Below, piece by piece: positions 1 to 9,340 of a stretch of DNA of 45,340 nucleotides (its first letter is position 1; every line of letters begins with the position of its first letter). The notes under the pieces are model-generated. The model was not told the DNA's origin. It was given only the letters and a program-made list of their open reading frames with translations, and did not search any database. The position numbers and the translations under genes were made by a program. Source of the DNA: a cf. Phormidesmis sp. LEGE 11477 (GTDB lineage: Bacteria > Cyanobacteriota > Cyanobacteriia > Phormidesmidales > Phormidesmidaceae); NCBI RefSeq assembly GCF_015207105.1, contig NZ_JADEXO010000043.1:1-45340 (forward strand). The letters run 5' to 3'.

Positions 1-266
1 GCTTGAGGGGTCTGACGTTGGGCTTGAGGGGTGAGAAGCGAAGTCATGAAGGGGATACCAACCAGGTAAAGGGGGCGAGCCTTAAGCTCGAAAGAGCAGC
101 TACGCCAATGCACTAGGCTAAGATTCCCCTTAAATCACTAATTGTTGATGACAGCGTTCAAGAAACCACACTCTAAAGCAATCTTCTAAAGTAATCCTCT
201 GGGGCACTGCCTTCACTTTCACTTCCCAAACAGCACTTTGGAAAAACCTAGAGTCGCAAAGAAAGC

Positions 267-1097
267 CTAGCCAAACCAGCGAGTGATTAGCCGGTCCATT
301 TCACCACTGGCTTTGATATCTGAAAGGGCCGCGTTGATATCACGCCGTAGAGGAGAGTTTTGAGGCAGGGCGATCGCGCTACCTGTCGGCTCTTCTGCTG
401 GCATGACTCTAGCTGAAATGTCAGCATAGCGATCTGTGTAGTCGTCAGCGATGTTGGCTTCGACAATAGCGCCAGCAATCTCACCAGTGTCTATGGCATC
501 GAAAAGTTGAGTAAGGCTGTCGTAATATTCGATGTACAGACCGGGCAGTCGATCGGTAAGGCGCTGGGCAAATCGGGCCTGAACGCTACCGCTGTGGACG
601 CCGATCGACTGGTAGCCAAGATCACGCGATCGCAAATATCCATCAATAGAAACCAGCGCGTGCCTGGAGCGATAGTAAATGTCGGAAAAATCTACTAGCT
701 GCTGACGGCTGCGGCTAGGTGCTAGCGCCGCCATCGCGATATCTGCTTCACCTTCAGCTAACGCCGGGAGCAAATCATCAAAGGGCAAATCAATTATGCT
801 CAACTGCCTGTCTAGTCGAGCCGCAATCAGACCCGCCAGGTCAATATCGAAGCCGACAATGTCTGGCTCTTCTGGGCCGTTTCCATTCTCTGCGTCTCTG
901 GCCACGATTTGCTGGTAAGGCGGATAGTTAGGCGTAGTCGCCATCACCAGTATGCTGCTACCTCTAGCTACCTGATTGTTTCTATCTTCAGAATCTGATG
1001 TCGCAGAATTCGCCGCAGAATCAGACGGCTCAGCGCCTCTACAGCTAGTACTAACAACCGATAAAGTAAGTCCAGCTAAAAACCAGCGTCGCTTCAT
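267..1097 (-). CDS. Family 3 extracellular solute-binding protein (probable lipoprotein)
   Basis: This is a periplasmic ligand-binding protein of the amino-acid ABC transporter type. The N-terminus has MKRRWFLAG followed by a hydrophobic stretch and Cys19. The two Arg before a Trp-Phe-Leu resemble a Tat signal, and Cys19 could be lipidated, although Ser16-Thr17-Ser18 is a weak lipobox. A Ser/Asp-rich linker runs to about residue 48. The family 3 domain covers about 49-275: VGFDIDLAGLIA near 81-92, then the EGEADIAMAALAPSRSR block near 116-131. The 276-residue length is normal for the family. No permease or ATPase gene adjoins it, so it may serve a transporter encoded elsewhere or act as a sensor. 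The substrate cannot be read from the sequence. Confidence 0.85.
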   Translation of the reverse strand: MKRRWFLAGLTLSVVSTSCRGAEPSDSAANSATSDSEDRNNQVARGSSILVMATTPNYPPYQQIVARDAENGNGPEEPDIVGFDIDLAGLIAARLDRQLSIIDLPFDDLLPALAEGEADIAMAALAPSRSRQQLVDFSDIYYRSRHALVSIDGYLRSRDLGYQSIGVHSGSVQARFAQRLTDRLPGLYIEYYDSLTQLFDAIDTGEIAGAIVEANIADDYTDRYADISARVMPAEEPTGSAIALPQNSPLRRDINAALSDIKASGEMDRLITRWFG

Positions 1098-1163
1098 AGC
1101 GCCTTTCTTCCAACCATCTTCAGGACTCTATACTCTAAGACTCTATGCCCTAAGACTATAAAG

Positions 1164-1928
1164 TCAAAGATTTTGTTTCAACGACTTTTGTTCTTGGATG
1201 CCATACCAGAAAGATGACCAGGCAAACTGAGGAAGCGCTGTCATGCGCCGCCAGCGCCAGGGCTCTTGGTAAAGCCGATATAGCCACTCTAGATGAATCT
1301 TACGCATCCACAGCGGGGCTCGAACTTTACTTCCAGACCAGATATCGTAGCTGCCGCCTACCCCGATCCAGACGGCATCAGGGCACAAATGTCGGTGGTC
1401 AGCTATCCAAAATTCCTGTCTAGGGACGCCTAGTCCAACAAAGATTAATTTGGGCTGAACGTCGGCGAGCTGCTGCAAGAACGCTTCAAACGCCGCACCT
1501 TTAACGTAGCCGTGCTGAACAATAGCGATATTGAGCTGTGGGTTTTGCGATCGCCAATAGGCGGCAGCGGCTTCTACAACCTCTGGCTTTCCCCCATAAA
1601 AGGCTACCTTCTTATGACTATCTAAGCTTTTGAGTAAATCCGCTGCGAGTTCAATCCCTGGATAGCGATATAGCTGCTGCCTTTTTAGCAATCGAAAATA
1701 CAGCTCAATACCAGACCCGTCTGGCACAACTAGATCTGCTTCTTGGATGAACTGCCTCAAAGACTGATCTTGCTGTGCCTGCATACACATCTCAGCATTG
1801 ATCGTAATGACGTGAGTGCCTTCGTTTTCTTGAATTCGACGGTTGAGCCAGCTGACATATGCTTGACTTTGATGAACGGGTAAGCCCATCACCGATAGGG
1901 CTTTGATATCTGCTTGCTTGGCACTCAC
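1164..1928 (-). CDS. WecG/TagA/CpsF family glycosyltransferase
   Basis: The 254-residue protein matches the WecG/TagA/CpsF family, which transfers a sugar such as N-acetylmannosamine to a lipid-linked acceptor during surface polysaccharide assembly. Visible signatures are ITINAEMC near residue 41, ADLVVPDGSGIE near 64-75 (the family's catalytic Asp region), GGKPEVVEAAAAYWR near 117 and FVGLGVPRQEFWI near 163-175. The length fits the family. It lies 55 bp downstream of the PRC-barrel gene on the same strand, so the two could be co-transcribed, but no other polysaccharide gene is adjacent. The exact donor and acceptor are unknown. Confidence 0.9.
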   Translation of the reverse strand: MSAKQADIKALSVMGLPVHQSQAYVSWLNRRIQENEGTHVITINAEMCMQAQQDQSLRQFIQEADLVVPDGSGIELYFRLLKRQQLYRYPGIELAADLLKSLDSHKKVAFYGGKPEVVEAAAAYWRSQNPQLNIAIVQHGYVKGAAFEAFLQQLADVQPKLIFVGLGVPRQEFWIADHRHLCPDAVWIGVGGSYDIWSGSKVRAPLWMRKIHLEWLYRLYQEPWRWRRMTALPQFAWSSFWYGIQEQKSLKQNL

Positions 1929-1983
1929 CTGACGGGTCCCCTGTTTAGTTCCTGATAGTCCTAATCTTTAGTAGCTTGAGTGC

Positions 1984-2952
1984 CTAGTAGTCTGATTCCT
2001 CTTCATATTCCATGACCTTCTTCTTAGGAAGATTGAGAGGTTTGGCTTCGATTAGCTCTTCTTCTTTTTCTGGGCTAGTCGGCTCATCCCATACGTCTCC
2101 TGTAATATCAACGTCTGCGGGGGGGACATCGACAATATCTGGCTGGGCTGGACGCTGCTGCGATCTTTGTGGCTCTCCCTGCGGCTCTCTTTGGGCTTCT
2201 CTTTGGGCTTCTCTTTGGGGAGGCGCTTCTTCTTGCCAGCGCTGTTCTTCACGCGGTCTTTCCATCTGCCTTTCGCCCTGCATTTCAACAGAGCGATCGC
2301 GCTGCATCTTTCTACGCACTTCGTTCCTCATCCCAGAAGGCAATTGATTAGAGGCTGAGGTCGGCATCACATAGCCGTCGCTTAATCCCCTATCCCACGC
2401 GGGACTCGCTAGACCTAGCCGTTCGAGCAAGCCCACACTGAGCTGCACCAGCTTTTCTTCGCTACCTTCGAATACAATAATTCGATCGGGCCCGGTACTG
2501 ACAATCTCTTCGACAGGCAGCTCATAAGTGCTGACTACCTGGTCAGGAATCTGAGGCAGTCCCAAAGAAGCGACAACAACCGTTTCTAGCTTGCCGGTAA
2601 TCACGTCAAACTTAAAGCCGCGCACCCGGCCTAGCACTTCACCCGATTCGGTAATCACCTCACTATTGACCATGCTGCTAAAAGGAGACACGTTGATATC
2701 GCCATCTAACACCGTGTCGTCATCGACGAGGATGACATCGCCCATCTGTCGAATATCACTCAGCAACATCACTTTCTCGTTACTAGCGATCACTTTTGAG
2801 AGGACATTTTCTTGCAAGCCAACTGCCAAAACTTCTAGCCGATCCATATCCACCCAAAGCTGACTGACAACGCCGAGGCGACGGCCTGTGCTGCGGGTGA
2901 TTACCTGTGTGCCTACGATGTCAGAACGGAGTCGGCTTTGTTCAAAAGTCAT
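1984..2952 (-). CDS. PRC-barrel domain protein with a Gln/Glu/Arg-rich tail
   Basis: Two PRC-barrel-like units can be seen, at about residues 10-85 (IVGTQVITRSTGRRLGVVSQ) and 93-170 (NSEVITESGEVLGRVRGFKF). PRC barrels are small beta-barrel modules found in photosynthetic reaction-centre subunit H and in RNA-processing proteins; cyanobacterial members are mostly uncharacterised. From about residue 205 the chain becomes hydrophilic and disordered-looking, including a tetrapeptide repeat of the form Gln-Arg-Glu-Ala/Pro at residues 246-265. The protein ends in an acidic segment (EYEEESDY). No signal peptide or membrane helix is seen. It lies downstream of smc and upstream of the glycosyltransferase. 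Function is not assigned. Confidence 0.8.
   Translation of the reverse strand: MTFEQSRLRSDIVGTQVITRSTGRRLGVVSQLWVDMDRLEVLAVGLQENVLSKVIASNEKVMLLSDIRQMGDVILVDDDTVLDGDINVSPFSSMVNSEVITESGEVLGRVRGFKFDVITGKLETVVVASLGLPQIPDQVVSTYELPVEEIVSTGPDRIIVFEGSEEKLVQLSVGLLERLGLASPAWDRGLSDGYVMPTSASNQLPSGMRNEVRRKMQRDRSVEMQGERQMERPREEQRWQEEAPPQREAQREAQREPQGEPQRSQQRPAQPDIVDVPPADVDITGDVWDEPTSPEKEEELIEAKPLNLPKKKVMEYEEESDY
2158..2217 (-). repeat. 12-nt coding repeat in the PRC-barrel gene tail
   Basis: About five imperfect 12-nt units encode consecutive Gln-Arg-Glu-Ala, Gln-Arg-Glu-Ala, Gln-Arg-Glu-Pro, Gln-Gly-Glu-Pro and Gln-Arg-Ser-Gln blocks (residues 246-265). On the plus strand the unit reads like GCTTCTCTTTGG. 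The repeat keeps frame and probably changes copy number by slippage. Confidence 0.75.
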
Positions 2953-3152
2953 GACTTATCAAAAATGCCTCAAAACGGCAGCGCGGAGCTTGAGGGACTA
3001 TACCTTATTAGGTGTCTATTGTATCTGACTGGTTTCCGTTTACCGTGGAGGGAATGCCGAATGGCCTACTCTCACGAGAAGAGCAAAGCTCTACGACTTC
3101 GCTTAGTCCCTGGCGGATATGCTGCTGCACCGATCTGTATGTCTCGAACCCG

Positions 3153-3176
3153 CTGACTGAGCGGAGCCGAAGTCAG
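3153..3176. repeat. 24-bp palindromic repeat at the smc stop codon
   Basis: The arms CTGACT and AGTCAG flank the core GAGCGGAGCCGA. The right arm contains the smc stop codon (TGA on the minus strand at 3175-3173). A second element of the same length and design lies inside smc at 5399-5422. Confidence 0.65.
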
Positions 3177-6100
3177 GTTGCTTTAGCCAGGTTGATTCCT
3201 AGTACTTGGGTATAGGCACCGCGTGCCTGGGTGACACCGATGGTGCGTTCGGCGGATTCGATCATGGGTCGGCGTAGGCTGACAACGATGAACTGGGCGA
3301 GCTTGGCCTGCTGCTGGATCATTTTTGACAGACGCTCTACGTTGGCTCCATCTAGGAACATATCCACTTCGTCAAAGGCGTAGAACGGCGAAGGACGATA
3401 GCGCTGTAAGGCAAAGATGAAGCTGAGGGCGGTGAGAGATTTTTCGCCACCGGACATAGAGGCTAGGCGGCGGACTTGTTTACCTTTGGGATGGGCTACA
3501 AGGGTGAGGCCACCGTTGAAGGGGTTGACCGCGTCGTCTAACTGAAGATGGCCATCGCCGTCGGAAAGTTCGGCGAAAATGGACTGGAAGTTGATGTTGA
3601 CGGCGTCGAAGGCTTCTTTGAAGGCTTGCTTGCGTAGGGTAGTGAAGTTTTCAATTCGCAGCAGCAGCTCGGTGCGCTCTTCTTCGAGGGTAGTGAGTTT
3701 GGCGGTGAGTTCTTCTAAGCGCTCTAGGGTTCTTTCGTATTCTTCTAGGGCGAGCATATTGACAGGCTCTAGCGCTTCGAGTCGCCGTTGCAGTGACTTG
3801 AGAGACTTATTTAGCGCTTCTAGGGTGAGGTCTTCGGGAATTTCGGGCAGCGGGTTGGGCAGTTCTAGCGCCTGCTGCTCAATGGTCTGCTGCAAGTCGT
3901 GAAGCTGCTGCTGGCGCAGGGTTTGAGTTTCTTGCAGCTTTTGGAGCTGCCAGTGATTTTGCTGCTGTTCGTTTTGCTCAATTTTGTATTGGCGCTCAAC
4001 GGTATCACGAGCGGTTTTCTCTTGCTTGAGTTTGTCTTCGAGGATAGCGATCGCACTTTTTGTCTGGGCGATAGTCTCTTGCAAAAGCTGCTGCTGCTGA
4101 GCAATATCTGACTGCTGATTGATCTGAGCCTGCTGTTGAATTCGCGCCGCGACAATTTTGTCTCGACCAGACTGCAGTTTCTCTTGCAGTCTTTGCTGCT
4201 GTGTGAGCAGATCTTGCTGCTGCTTTTCGGCGGCGCTGAGCCTTTGCTGCTGCTCGTTTAGCTGCGCTTCCAGGCTGCGGACAGCGCCCTGAGCAGCTTG
4301 CCATTGGCTATGCGTTTGCGAGTTTTCTAGCGCTGCGATCGCCTGTCGTTTTTCAGCTAGCGCCTGTTCTTGAAGGGGCAGCGTCTGCGCTAGCTGATCT
4401 AGCCGGGCATTTGCCTGTTTGTGTTCACTATCTGATCTTTCTAGCTGAGCTTTGGCTTTGGCAATTCGCTGGGCGATCGCTCGCCGCTGGTTCTCTACCT
4501 GGTCAGCCTTCAGCTGATTCTCACGATACTGCTGCCGAGCTTCGATCAGCGCTTTTGATTTTTCTTTGGCCTGAAGCGTCAGCTGATTCACTTTCTGCTC
4601 GCAGCGGATCAAGATATTGTCGATTTCAGCGAGGCGATCGCGCAGTGCCTGAGCCTCCTTAGACTCGCCCGCCGAGACCGTGCCAAAATGCAGGCGTCCG
4701 CGCGATCGCAAACTTCCCCCCGTCATCGCCCCGCTAGACTCTAGAATTTCACCGTCTAACGTCACAATCCGATATCTGCCCATATTTTGGCGAGCGGCAG
4801 CCAGCGTCTCAAATACCACCGTAGAGCCAAACACAAACGCAAACACGTCGGCATACTTATCGTCACAGCTAATTAGATTAACCGCATAGTCCACAAATCC
4901 ATCGGGCCGATTCCACTTGTCTAACGGTTTGAAGTTCGGCACCCGAATCTTGTTCAACGGCAAGAAAGTCGCCCGGCCCGCTCGCCGCTGCTTTAGCAGA
5001 TCAATCGCTCTGGCCCCCACGCGGTCATCCTCAACCACCATAAAGCCCATCCGGCCACCCGCCGCAATCTCTAGTGCCAGCTGATAGGCCGCATCCACCT
5101 GACCTAGCTCCGCCACAATGCCACACAGCCCCTGGATACCGCTGCGCTTTAGCACTTCAGTCGCCTGCGTCCCCTGCGATTCTTTGATCGCCTGCTCTTG
5201 CGCTTCTAGCTTGTCTAGCGCTCGCTGCTTTTCCCGCTGCTCTTGCAATAGCCGATTCAAAGTCTGCGTCTGCGTCTGCAGGTCAGCCTCAACCTCAGCC
5301 ACCTTCTGAGCCAATCGCTGAATTTGAGCTTCTGCCTCGCTCAATCCGTCAGTCGAAGCATTCGCCCCGTCTTTGTTCTTGTCTTCTCCACATAGCCGGA
5401 GGCTGAGCGTAGCCGAAGCCTCATTTTCCAGTGCGGTCAAAGCCTCTTGCTGCCCTTCTCGCTGGGTCTCTAACCGGCTTATGCGCTCTTGCAGCCGCAC
5501 CTGCTCTGCTCGCTGAGGCTCTAGCTGATCGAGCAGTGATTCTAGCTGACGGCGCAGATCGCTCTGCTGTTGCACCCAGGCTTGCGATTTATCGGCGATC
5601 GCATTCGTTTCTGATCGTTTGGCTTCTAGCTGGGCGATCGCGCTATCTCTATCCGCTTTGATCTGGGCTAGCTCTTGATCTCTCACCGTTCGCAGCCGCT
5701 GGCCAACCGTCGTTAGTTCCGTCTCTTGGTCTTGCATCGCGGCCTGAGTTGCCGCTATCTGAGCGGATATATCGCTAGTAGAAGTGCCTAACGAGTCCGA
5801 CTGCCTCACAAGCTGTCTTAGCTCAGCTTCTTGGGTAGCCAGCTGCGATTGCAAAGCCAAATATTCTTCTTCGCCTAGCGCCTTGACTTTGGCATTAAGC
5901 AGCGCTAGTTCAGCCGCAGTGGCTTCCATTTTTTCAGTTAGAGCAGCGATCTTTTGCTCGATCGACTCGCCTTCTTGATGACCCTTTGCGATCTGACTGG
6001 CGAGCTGTTCGGCCTGCTTTTGGCGCGATCGCCACTGCATCACTCCTTCCCACTGCTGCTTTTCTTGCAGGGTCGCTTTGATCTGTTTATATTTCTCCGC

Positions 6101-6991
6101 TTTTTTTCGGTCTTGGTCTAGCCGCTCTAGCTGAGCGATCAGCTCCGTCTCTACAATCCGAAAGCGCTCTTCTCGCTCTTTGACCACATCTAGCTTCGAT
6201 TTGGCCTGATTGATCTTGCGATCAAAAGAAGCCACGCCTGCCATTTCATCGATAATCTCTCGGCGCTCGCGAGCATTCATCGAAATGATGCTAGTAACAT
6301 CGCCTTGTAACACGACGTTGTAGCCTTCTGGATAGATCCGAAAGCGCTGTAGTTGCTCGTGCAGATCGTTGAGCGTACAAGGCTCACCGTTGATGTAATA
6401 GTTCGAGGTGTAGGTACCCTGCGCCGTCACTCGCAGTCGCCGAGTAACTTTCCATTCTTGAGGAGGCGCGACTTGGCCATTGCCGTTGCCGTTGCTGTGG
6501 CCGTTATGACTATCTTTAGCAGCACCGTTCGCGCCGTTCGCAGTGCCGTTCGTAGCACCCGGAGCCGTGATAGCGTCTAGTCGCAAGTGTTCTTCTGGTA
6601 GTTCTGCTGACGACTCCAAGGGCTGAAAGTCTCCAGCCGTATCAGATTCGATGATTGAGCCAGCTTCTAGAGGCCCTAGCGTAGCGTTCTTGGCCTCATC
6701 GTCTTTGCTAATCAGCCTGTCTGCGACATCGCTGATATCAAAAGTAGCAGTGACAATTGTCTCTACCGTAGATCGGCGCTTGGCCTGATTTTGATTCACC
6801 AGATCAGGCAGTCGCTCTGCTCGCATGCCGCGAGAACTAGCCAACCCCAAACAAAATAAGAGCGAATCTAGGATGTTTGACTTGCCAGAGCCGTTAGGCC
6901 CGGAAATGACTGTAAATCCCGGCAGCAGAGGAACGTCTGTCGTTCCCCCGAAGGACTTGAAATTCGAGAGCTCAACTCTTTTTACGTGCAC
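3173..6991 (-). CDS. smc: Chromosome partition protein SMC
   Basis: SMC is the ATPase core of the bacterial condensin that organises and segregates the chromosome. Walker A is GPNGSGKSN at residues 31-39 and the Q-loop LQGD is at about 228-231. Long coiled coils rich in Gln, Glu, Leu and Arg flank a hinge (GIQGLCGIVAELGQVDAAY and following). The C-terminal head has the signature SMSGGEKSLTALSF and Walker B PFYAFDEVD. At 1272 residues it is longer than usual, mainly because of an acidic then Asn/Gly-rich insertion at about 95-178 in the N-terminal head. A palindromic repeat is carried in frame near residue 523-531. It is transcribed divergently from the YqgF gene. Confidence 0.97.
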   Translation of the reverse strand: MHVKRVELSNFKSFGGTTDVPLLPGFTVISGPNGSGKSNILDSLLFCLGLASSRGMRAERLPDLVNQNQAKRRSTVETIVTATFDISDVADRLISKDDEAKNATLGPLEAGSIIESDTAGDFQPLESSAELPEEHLRLDAITAPGATNGTANGANGAAKDSHNGHSNGNGNGQVAPPQEWKVTRRLRVTAQGTYTSNYYINGEPCTLNDLHEQLQRFRIYPEGYNVVLQGDVTSIISMNARERREIIDEMAGVASFDRKINQAKSKLDVVKEREERFRIVETELIAQLERLDQDRKKAEKYKQIKATLQEKQQWEGVMQWRSRQKQAEQLASQIAKGHQEGESIEQKIAALTEKMEATAAELALLNAKVKALGEEEYLALQSQLATQEAELRQLVRQSDSLGTSTSDISAQIAATQAAMQDQETELTTVGQRLRTVRDQELAQIKADRDSAIAQLEAKRSETNAIADKSQAWVQQQSDLRRQLESLLDQLEPQRAEQVRLQERISRLETQREGQQEALTALENEASATLSLRLCGEDKNKDGANASTDGLSEAEAQIQRLAQKVAEVEADLQTQTQTLNRLLQEQREKQRALDKLEAQEQAIKESQGTQATEVLKRSGIQGLCGIVAELGQVDAAYQLALEIAAGGRMGFMVVEDDRVGARAIDLLKQRRAGRATFLPLNKIRVPNFKPLDKWNRPDGFVDYAVNLISCDDKYADVFAFVFGSTVVFETLAAARQNMGRYRIVTLDGEILESSGAMTGGSLRSRGRLHFGTVSAGESKEAQALRDRLAEIDNILIRCEQKVNQLTLQAKEKSKALIEARQQYRENQLKADQVENQRRAIAQRIAKAKAQLERSDSEHKQANARLDQLAQTLPLQEQALAEKRQAIAALENSQTHSQWQAAQGAVRSLEAQLNEQQQRLSAAEKQQQDLLTQQQRLQEKLQSGRDKIVAARIQQQAQINQQSDIAQQQQLLQETIAQTKSAIAILEDKLKQEKTARDTVERQYKIEQNEQQQNHWQLQKLQETQTLRQQQLHDLQQTIEQQALELPNPLPEIPEDLTLEALNKSLKSLQRRLEALEPVNMLALEEYERTLERLEELTAKLTTLEEERTELLLRIENFTTLRKQAFKEAFDAVNINFQSIFAELSDGDGHLQLDDAVNPFNGGLTLVAHPKGKQVRRLASMSGGEKSLTALSFIFALQRYRPSPFYAFDEVDMFLDGANVERLSKMIQQQAKLAQFIVVSLRRPMIESAERTIGVTQARGAYTQVLGINLAKAT
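5399..5422. repeat. 24-bp palindromic repeat inside smc
   Basis: The arms GAGGCT and AGCCTC flank the core GAGCGTAGCCGA, which differs by one base from the core of the element at 3153-3176. Read on the minus strand it encodes Glu-Ala-Ser-Ala-Thr-Leu-Ser-Leu in frame. It sits before a short non-coiled segment (CGEDKNKDGANASTDG) just ahead of the hinge. Its length of 24 bp (8 codons) keeps the frame. Confidence 0.65.
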
Positions 6992-7242
6992 TCAAGCGGC
7001 GCACTAAGCAGTGCGTACGTATGTACCATCAAAAATAGCATTGAATAAGTCGTATTCTTAGCAAAGAATGGTAAAAAAATCATCTCTTTTTACACAACGT
7101 CTCAAACATCGGGGCTCATTCTTAGCTACATAAGTCAGTCAAATAAAGATAAGTCAATCAAACAAAAATGTTACACCAGCAACAATTTTTGGCTGAGTCG
7201 CTTGACTTGTACTCTTTTTCAATACCTCGATAGCCTAGGCTA

Positions 7243-7752
7243 TTGAAGATGCCGATTCGCTTATGCATCTCTCGCTCATGCATCCTGCGTGGGTGTGCTT
7301 TTGACGTGTCTTTCTCCAGATTGCCTGTGCCGACCCTGCTAACGCCAACACTACTAGGCTTTGACCCAGGACGCGACAAGTGTGGAGTGGCAGTCGTAGG
7401 GCTAGACAAGACTCTGCACTACCACCAGGTAATTTCGTCGCCAAGCGTATCGGTAACGATCCAAAATCTGCGAGAGACCTACTCGATCTCTTCGATTGTG
7501 ATGGGCGATCAGACTCGCTCTAAGCAGTGGAAAAAGCAGCTCGGCAGTTTGCCTAATGCGCCCAGAATTGTGCTGATAGACGAGCGGTACAGCTCTTTGG
7601 AAGCGCGCGATCGCTACTGGGAAATGTATCCGCCCGAAGGCATCGCCAAGCTATTGCCTCAGAGTCTACGCAGCATCCCTCGCCCGATCGACGATATTGT
7701 CGCCATCCTGCTAGTAGAGCGGTACTTGAAGAGGCTTTCTGGTGAAGATTAG
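7243..7752 (+). CDS. YqgF/RuvX-like RNase H-fold nuclease (pre-16S rRNA processing family)
   Basis: The conserved part begins at LLGFDPGRDKCGVAVVG, where the first Asp of the RNase H-like active site lies. It continues through MGDQTRSKQW, IDERYSSLEARDRYWE and a C-terminal DDIVAILLVERYL with the last acidic residues. Bacterial YqgF matures the 5' end of 16S rRNA; cyanobacterial members are a divergent branch. About 37 residues precede the domain from ATG 7243 and look unlike it (Cys-rich), so a later start is plausible: TTG 7321 or GTG 7327 are in frame. No clear ribosome binding site separates these options. It converges on the DUF3146 gene. Confidence 0.75.
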   Translation: MKMPIRLCISRSCILRGCAFDVSFSRLPVPTLLTPTLLGFDPGRDKCGVAVVGLDKTLHYHQVISSPSVSVTIQNLRETYSISSIVMGDQTRSKQWKKQLGSLPNAPRIVLIDERYSSLEARDRYWEMYPPEGIAKLLPQSLRSIPRPIDDIVAILLVERYLKRLSGED

Positions 7753-7769
7753 GCGGCCAATCACACTCG

Positions 7770-8036
7770 TCAAAGCTCTGCTCGAATCGTAAACGAATAA
7801 TCTCCGCCCGGCTCTAGCTGATAGTCAAACTGCTCTAGAAAGCGACCAAGCGGCTCCTGAATCAAGGCCCTGCCTAAAGAAGGCTCGACAGTTAGCTGTC
7901 CCATTCGGAAACGCCATCGGAAACGCCATTCAAATTCATTGGCACTCACTTCGCCTTCAATCCTGCCATTCTGCCAGGACTGATGAGTGATGCGGACATA
8001 AGCGGTGGTAGCGGGTAAATGTTGACTCGAACTCAC
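7770..8036 (-). CDS. DUF3146 family protein
   Basis: This is an 88-residue protein of the DUF3146 family, which is essentially confined to cyanobacteria and has no known function. It is rich in aromatic and Arg residues (NEFEWRFRWRFRMGQL near 34-48) and appears to be one small beta-rich domain without signal peptide or membrane helix. It ends 17 bp from the end of the convergent YqgF-like gene. Confidence 0.8.
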   Translation of the reverse strand: MSSSQHLPATTAYVRITHQSWQNGRIEGEVSANEFEWRFRWRFRMGQLTVEPSLGRALIQEPLGRFLEQFDYQLEPGGDYSFTIRAEL

Positions 8037-8313
8037 GCAGCTAGCAATCCTCCATACGGCAAACCAATTGTTCTTGCTTGCAGCTTTCTCTAAAATACTA
8101 CAGCGCTTTTTTGGTCAAGCATTTGTACTTACTTTAATTTCCATCTACCTTAATAACTAACCAGGCATGAAGATTTTTGCAGAGCCTGCTGCTGATATCA
8201 GCTTTCTCTCTACTTAATCTTTCTATTCAGTGAATCGCCTCTGTCGGTCGCCAAAAGGCTCGCCAAAGACGGTAGCCTAGAGGCTAACCCCTTCGCCCTA
8301 TCTTGAACTTATC

Positions 8314-9231
8314 GTGCCTAAGATTGGCATTATCTACAACGATATCAAGCCGGTAGCTACGACAGCCGCTAGGCAGCTTGCTCAGCGTCTGAAAGATCGC
8401 GGCTACGAGGTATGTCTAACAACTGGCATCGCCGGTATATTAGGCTATTCTCAGCCGGGTAATCCGGTTTGCCATACGCCGATTGAAAGCTTAGTACCAG
8501 AAGGATTCGACCAAGAGATGGATCTTGCTGTGGTATTTGGTGGGGACGGCACGGTGCTCTCGGCTTTTCGCCAGATTGCCCCCAACGGCATTCCACTACT
8601 GGCAGTGAACACCGGTCATATGGGGTTTTTGACCGAGATATATCTCAACCAGCTAAACGAGGCATTCGATCAGGTAGTCGCAGGGAATTGCCACATCGAA
8701 GAGCGGGCAATGGTGCTGGTAAACCTATATAGCCAGGGGAAGCTAAGCTGGGAAGCATTGTGCCTCAATGAGACGGTAATGCAGCGTCAACCGCTGACGA
8801 GTATGTGCCATTTTGAGGTAAAAGTCGGTCAGCATGCCCCGGTTGATGTCGCTGCAGATGGAATTATTATTTCTACCCCGACCGGATCTACGGCCTATTC
8901 TTTGTCTGCCGGTGGGCCCGTGATTGCGCCAGGAGTCTCTGTACTACAGCTCATTCCTATTTGCCCCCATTCACTGGCTTCGCGTGGGTTGGTTTTTCCT
9001 GATCATGAGCCAGTCACCATCACATCAGCCAATCCAGAGACGCTGGTGATGGTCGTCGATGGCAATGCGGGCTGCTATGTAGGACCGACTGATCAGGTGA
9101 CTTTGGTGCGATCGCCTTACACTGCCAGATTTGTTCGCCTAAAGCCGCCTGAGTTCTTCCGCGTGCTCAGAGAAAAGCTAGGCTGGGGCCTTCCTCATAT
9201 TGCCAAGCCGACTTCGGTAGAGCTGCCCTGA
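8314..9231 (+). CDS. nadK: NAD(+) kinase
   Basis: The enzyme phosphorylates NAD to NADP. The ATP-binding GGDGT motif lies in [15 protein letters not shown] near residue 70, followed by [10 protein letters not shown], the substrate motif LNETV and [22 protein letters not shown] near 193-214, all diagnostic. The start is GTG, giving [10 protein letters not shown], as expected for the family. The 305-residue length is normal. It is followed after 109 bp by the NblR-like regulator. Confidence 0.96.
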   Translation: MPKIGIIYNDIKPVATTAARQLAQRLKDRGYEVCLTTGIAGILGYSQPGNPVCHTPIESLVPEGFDQEMDLAVVFGGDGTVLSAFRQIAPNGIPLLAVNTGHMGFLTEIYLNQLNEAFDQVVAGNCHIEERAMVLVNLYSQGKLSWEALCLNETVMQRQPLTSMCHFEVKVGQHAPVDVAADGIIISTPTGSTAYSLSAGGPVIAPGVSVLQLIPICPHSLASRGLVFPDHEPVTITSANPETLVMVVDGNAGCYVGPTDQVTLVRSPYTARFVRLKPPEFFRVLREKLGWGLPHIAKPTSVELP

Positions 9232-9340
9232 ACGCTGTCCCTGTTCGTTTTACATTTTTTCTTTCTTTGCCACTGCTGTGATCTCTTTACGCGATTTCTC
9301 TGCTAGCCGTCTTTTTCCAACCTAGCTACTTTTTTGTCCT

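Noticed and set aside
2012-2347. Plus-strand frame opposite the PRC-barrel gene
   Set aside because: Its Ser/Cys/Gly-rich sequence mirrors the Gln/Glu/Arg-rich tail. No start signal or family is seen.
3579-3902. Long plus-strand open frame opposite smc
   Set aside because: It is an Arg/Ser-rich mirror of the coiled-coil codons of smc and has no domain. The minus-strand gene explains it.
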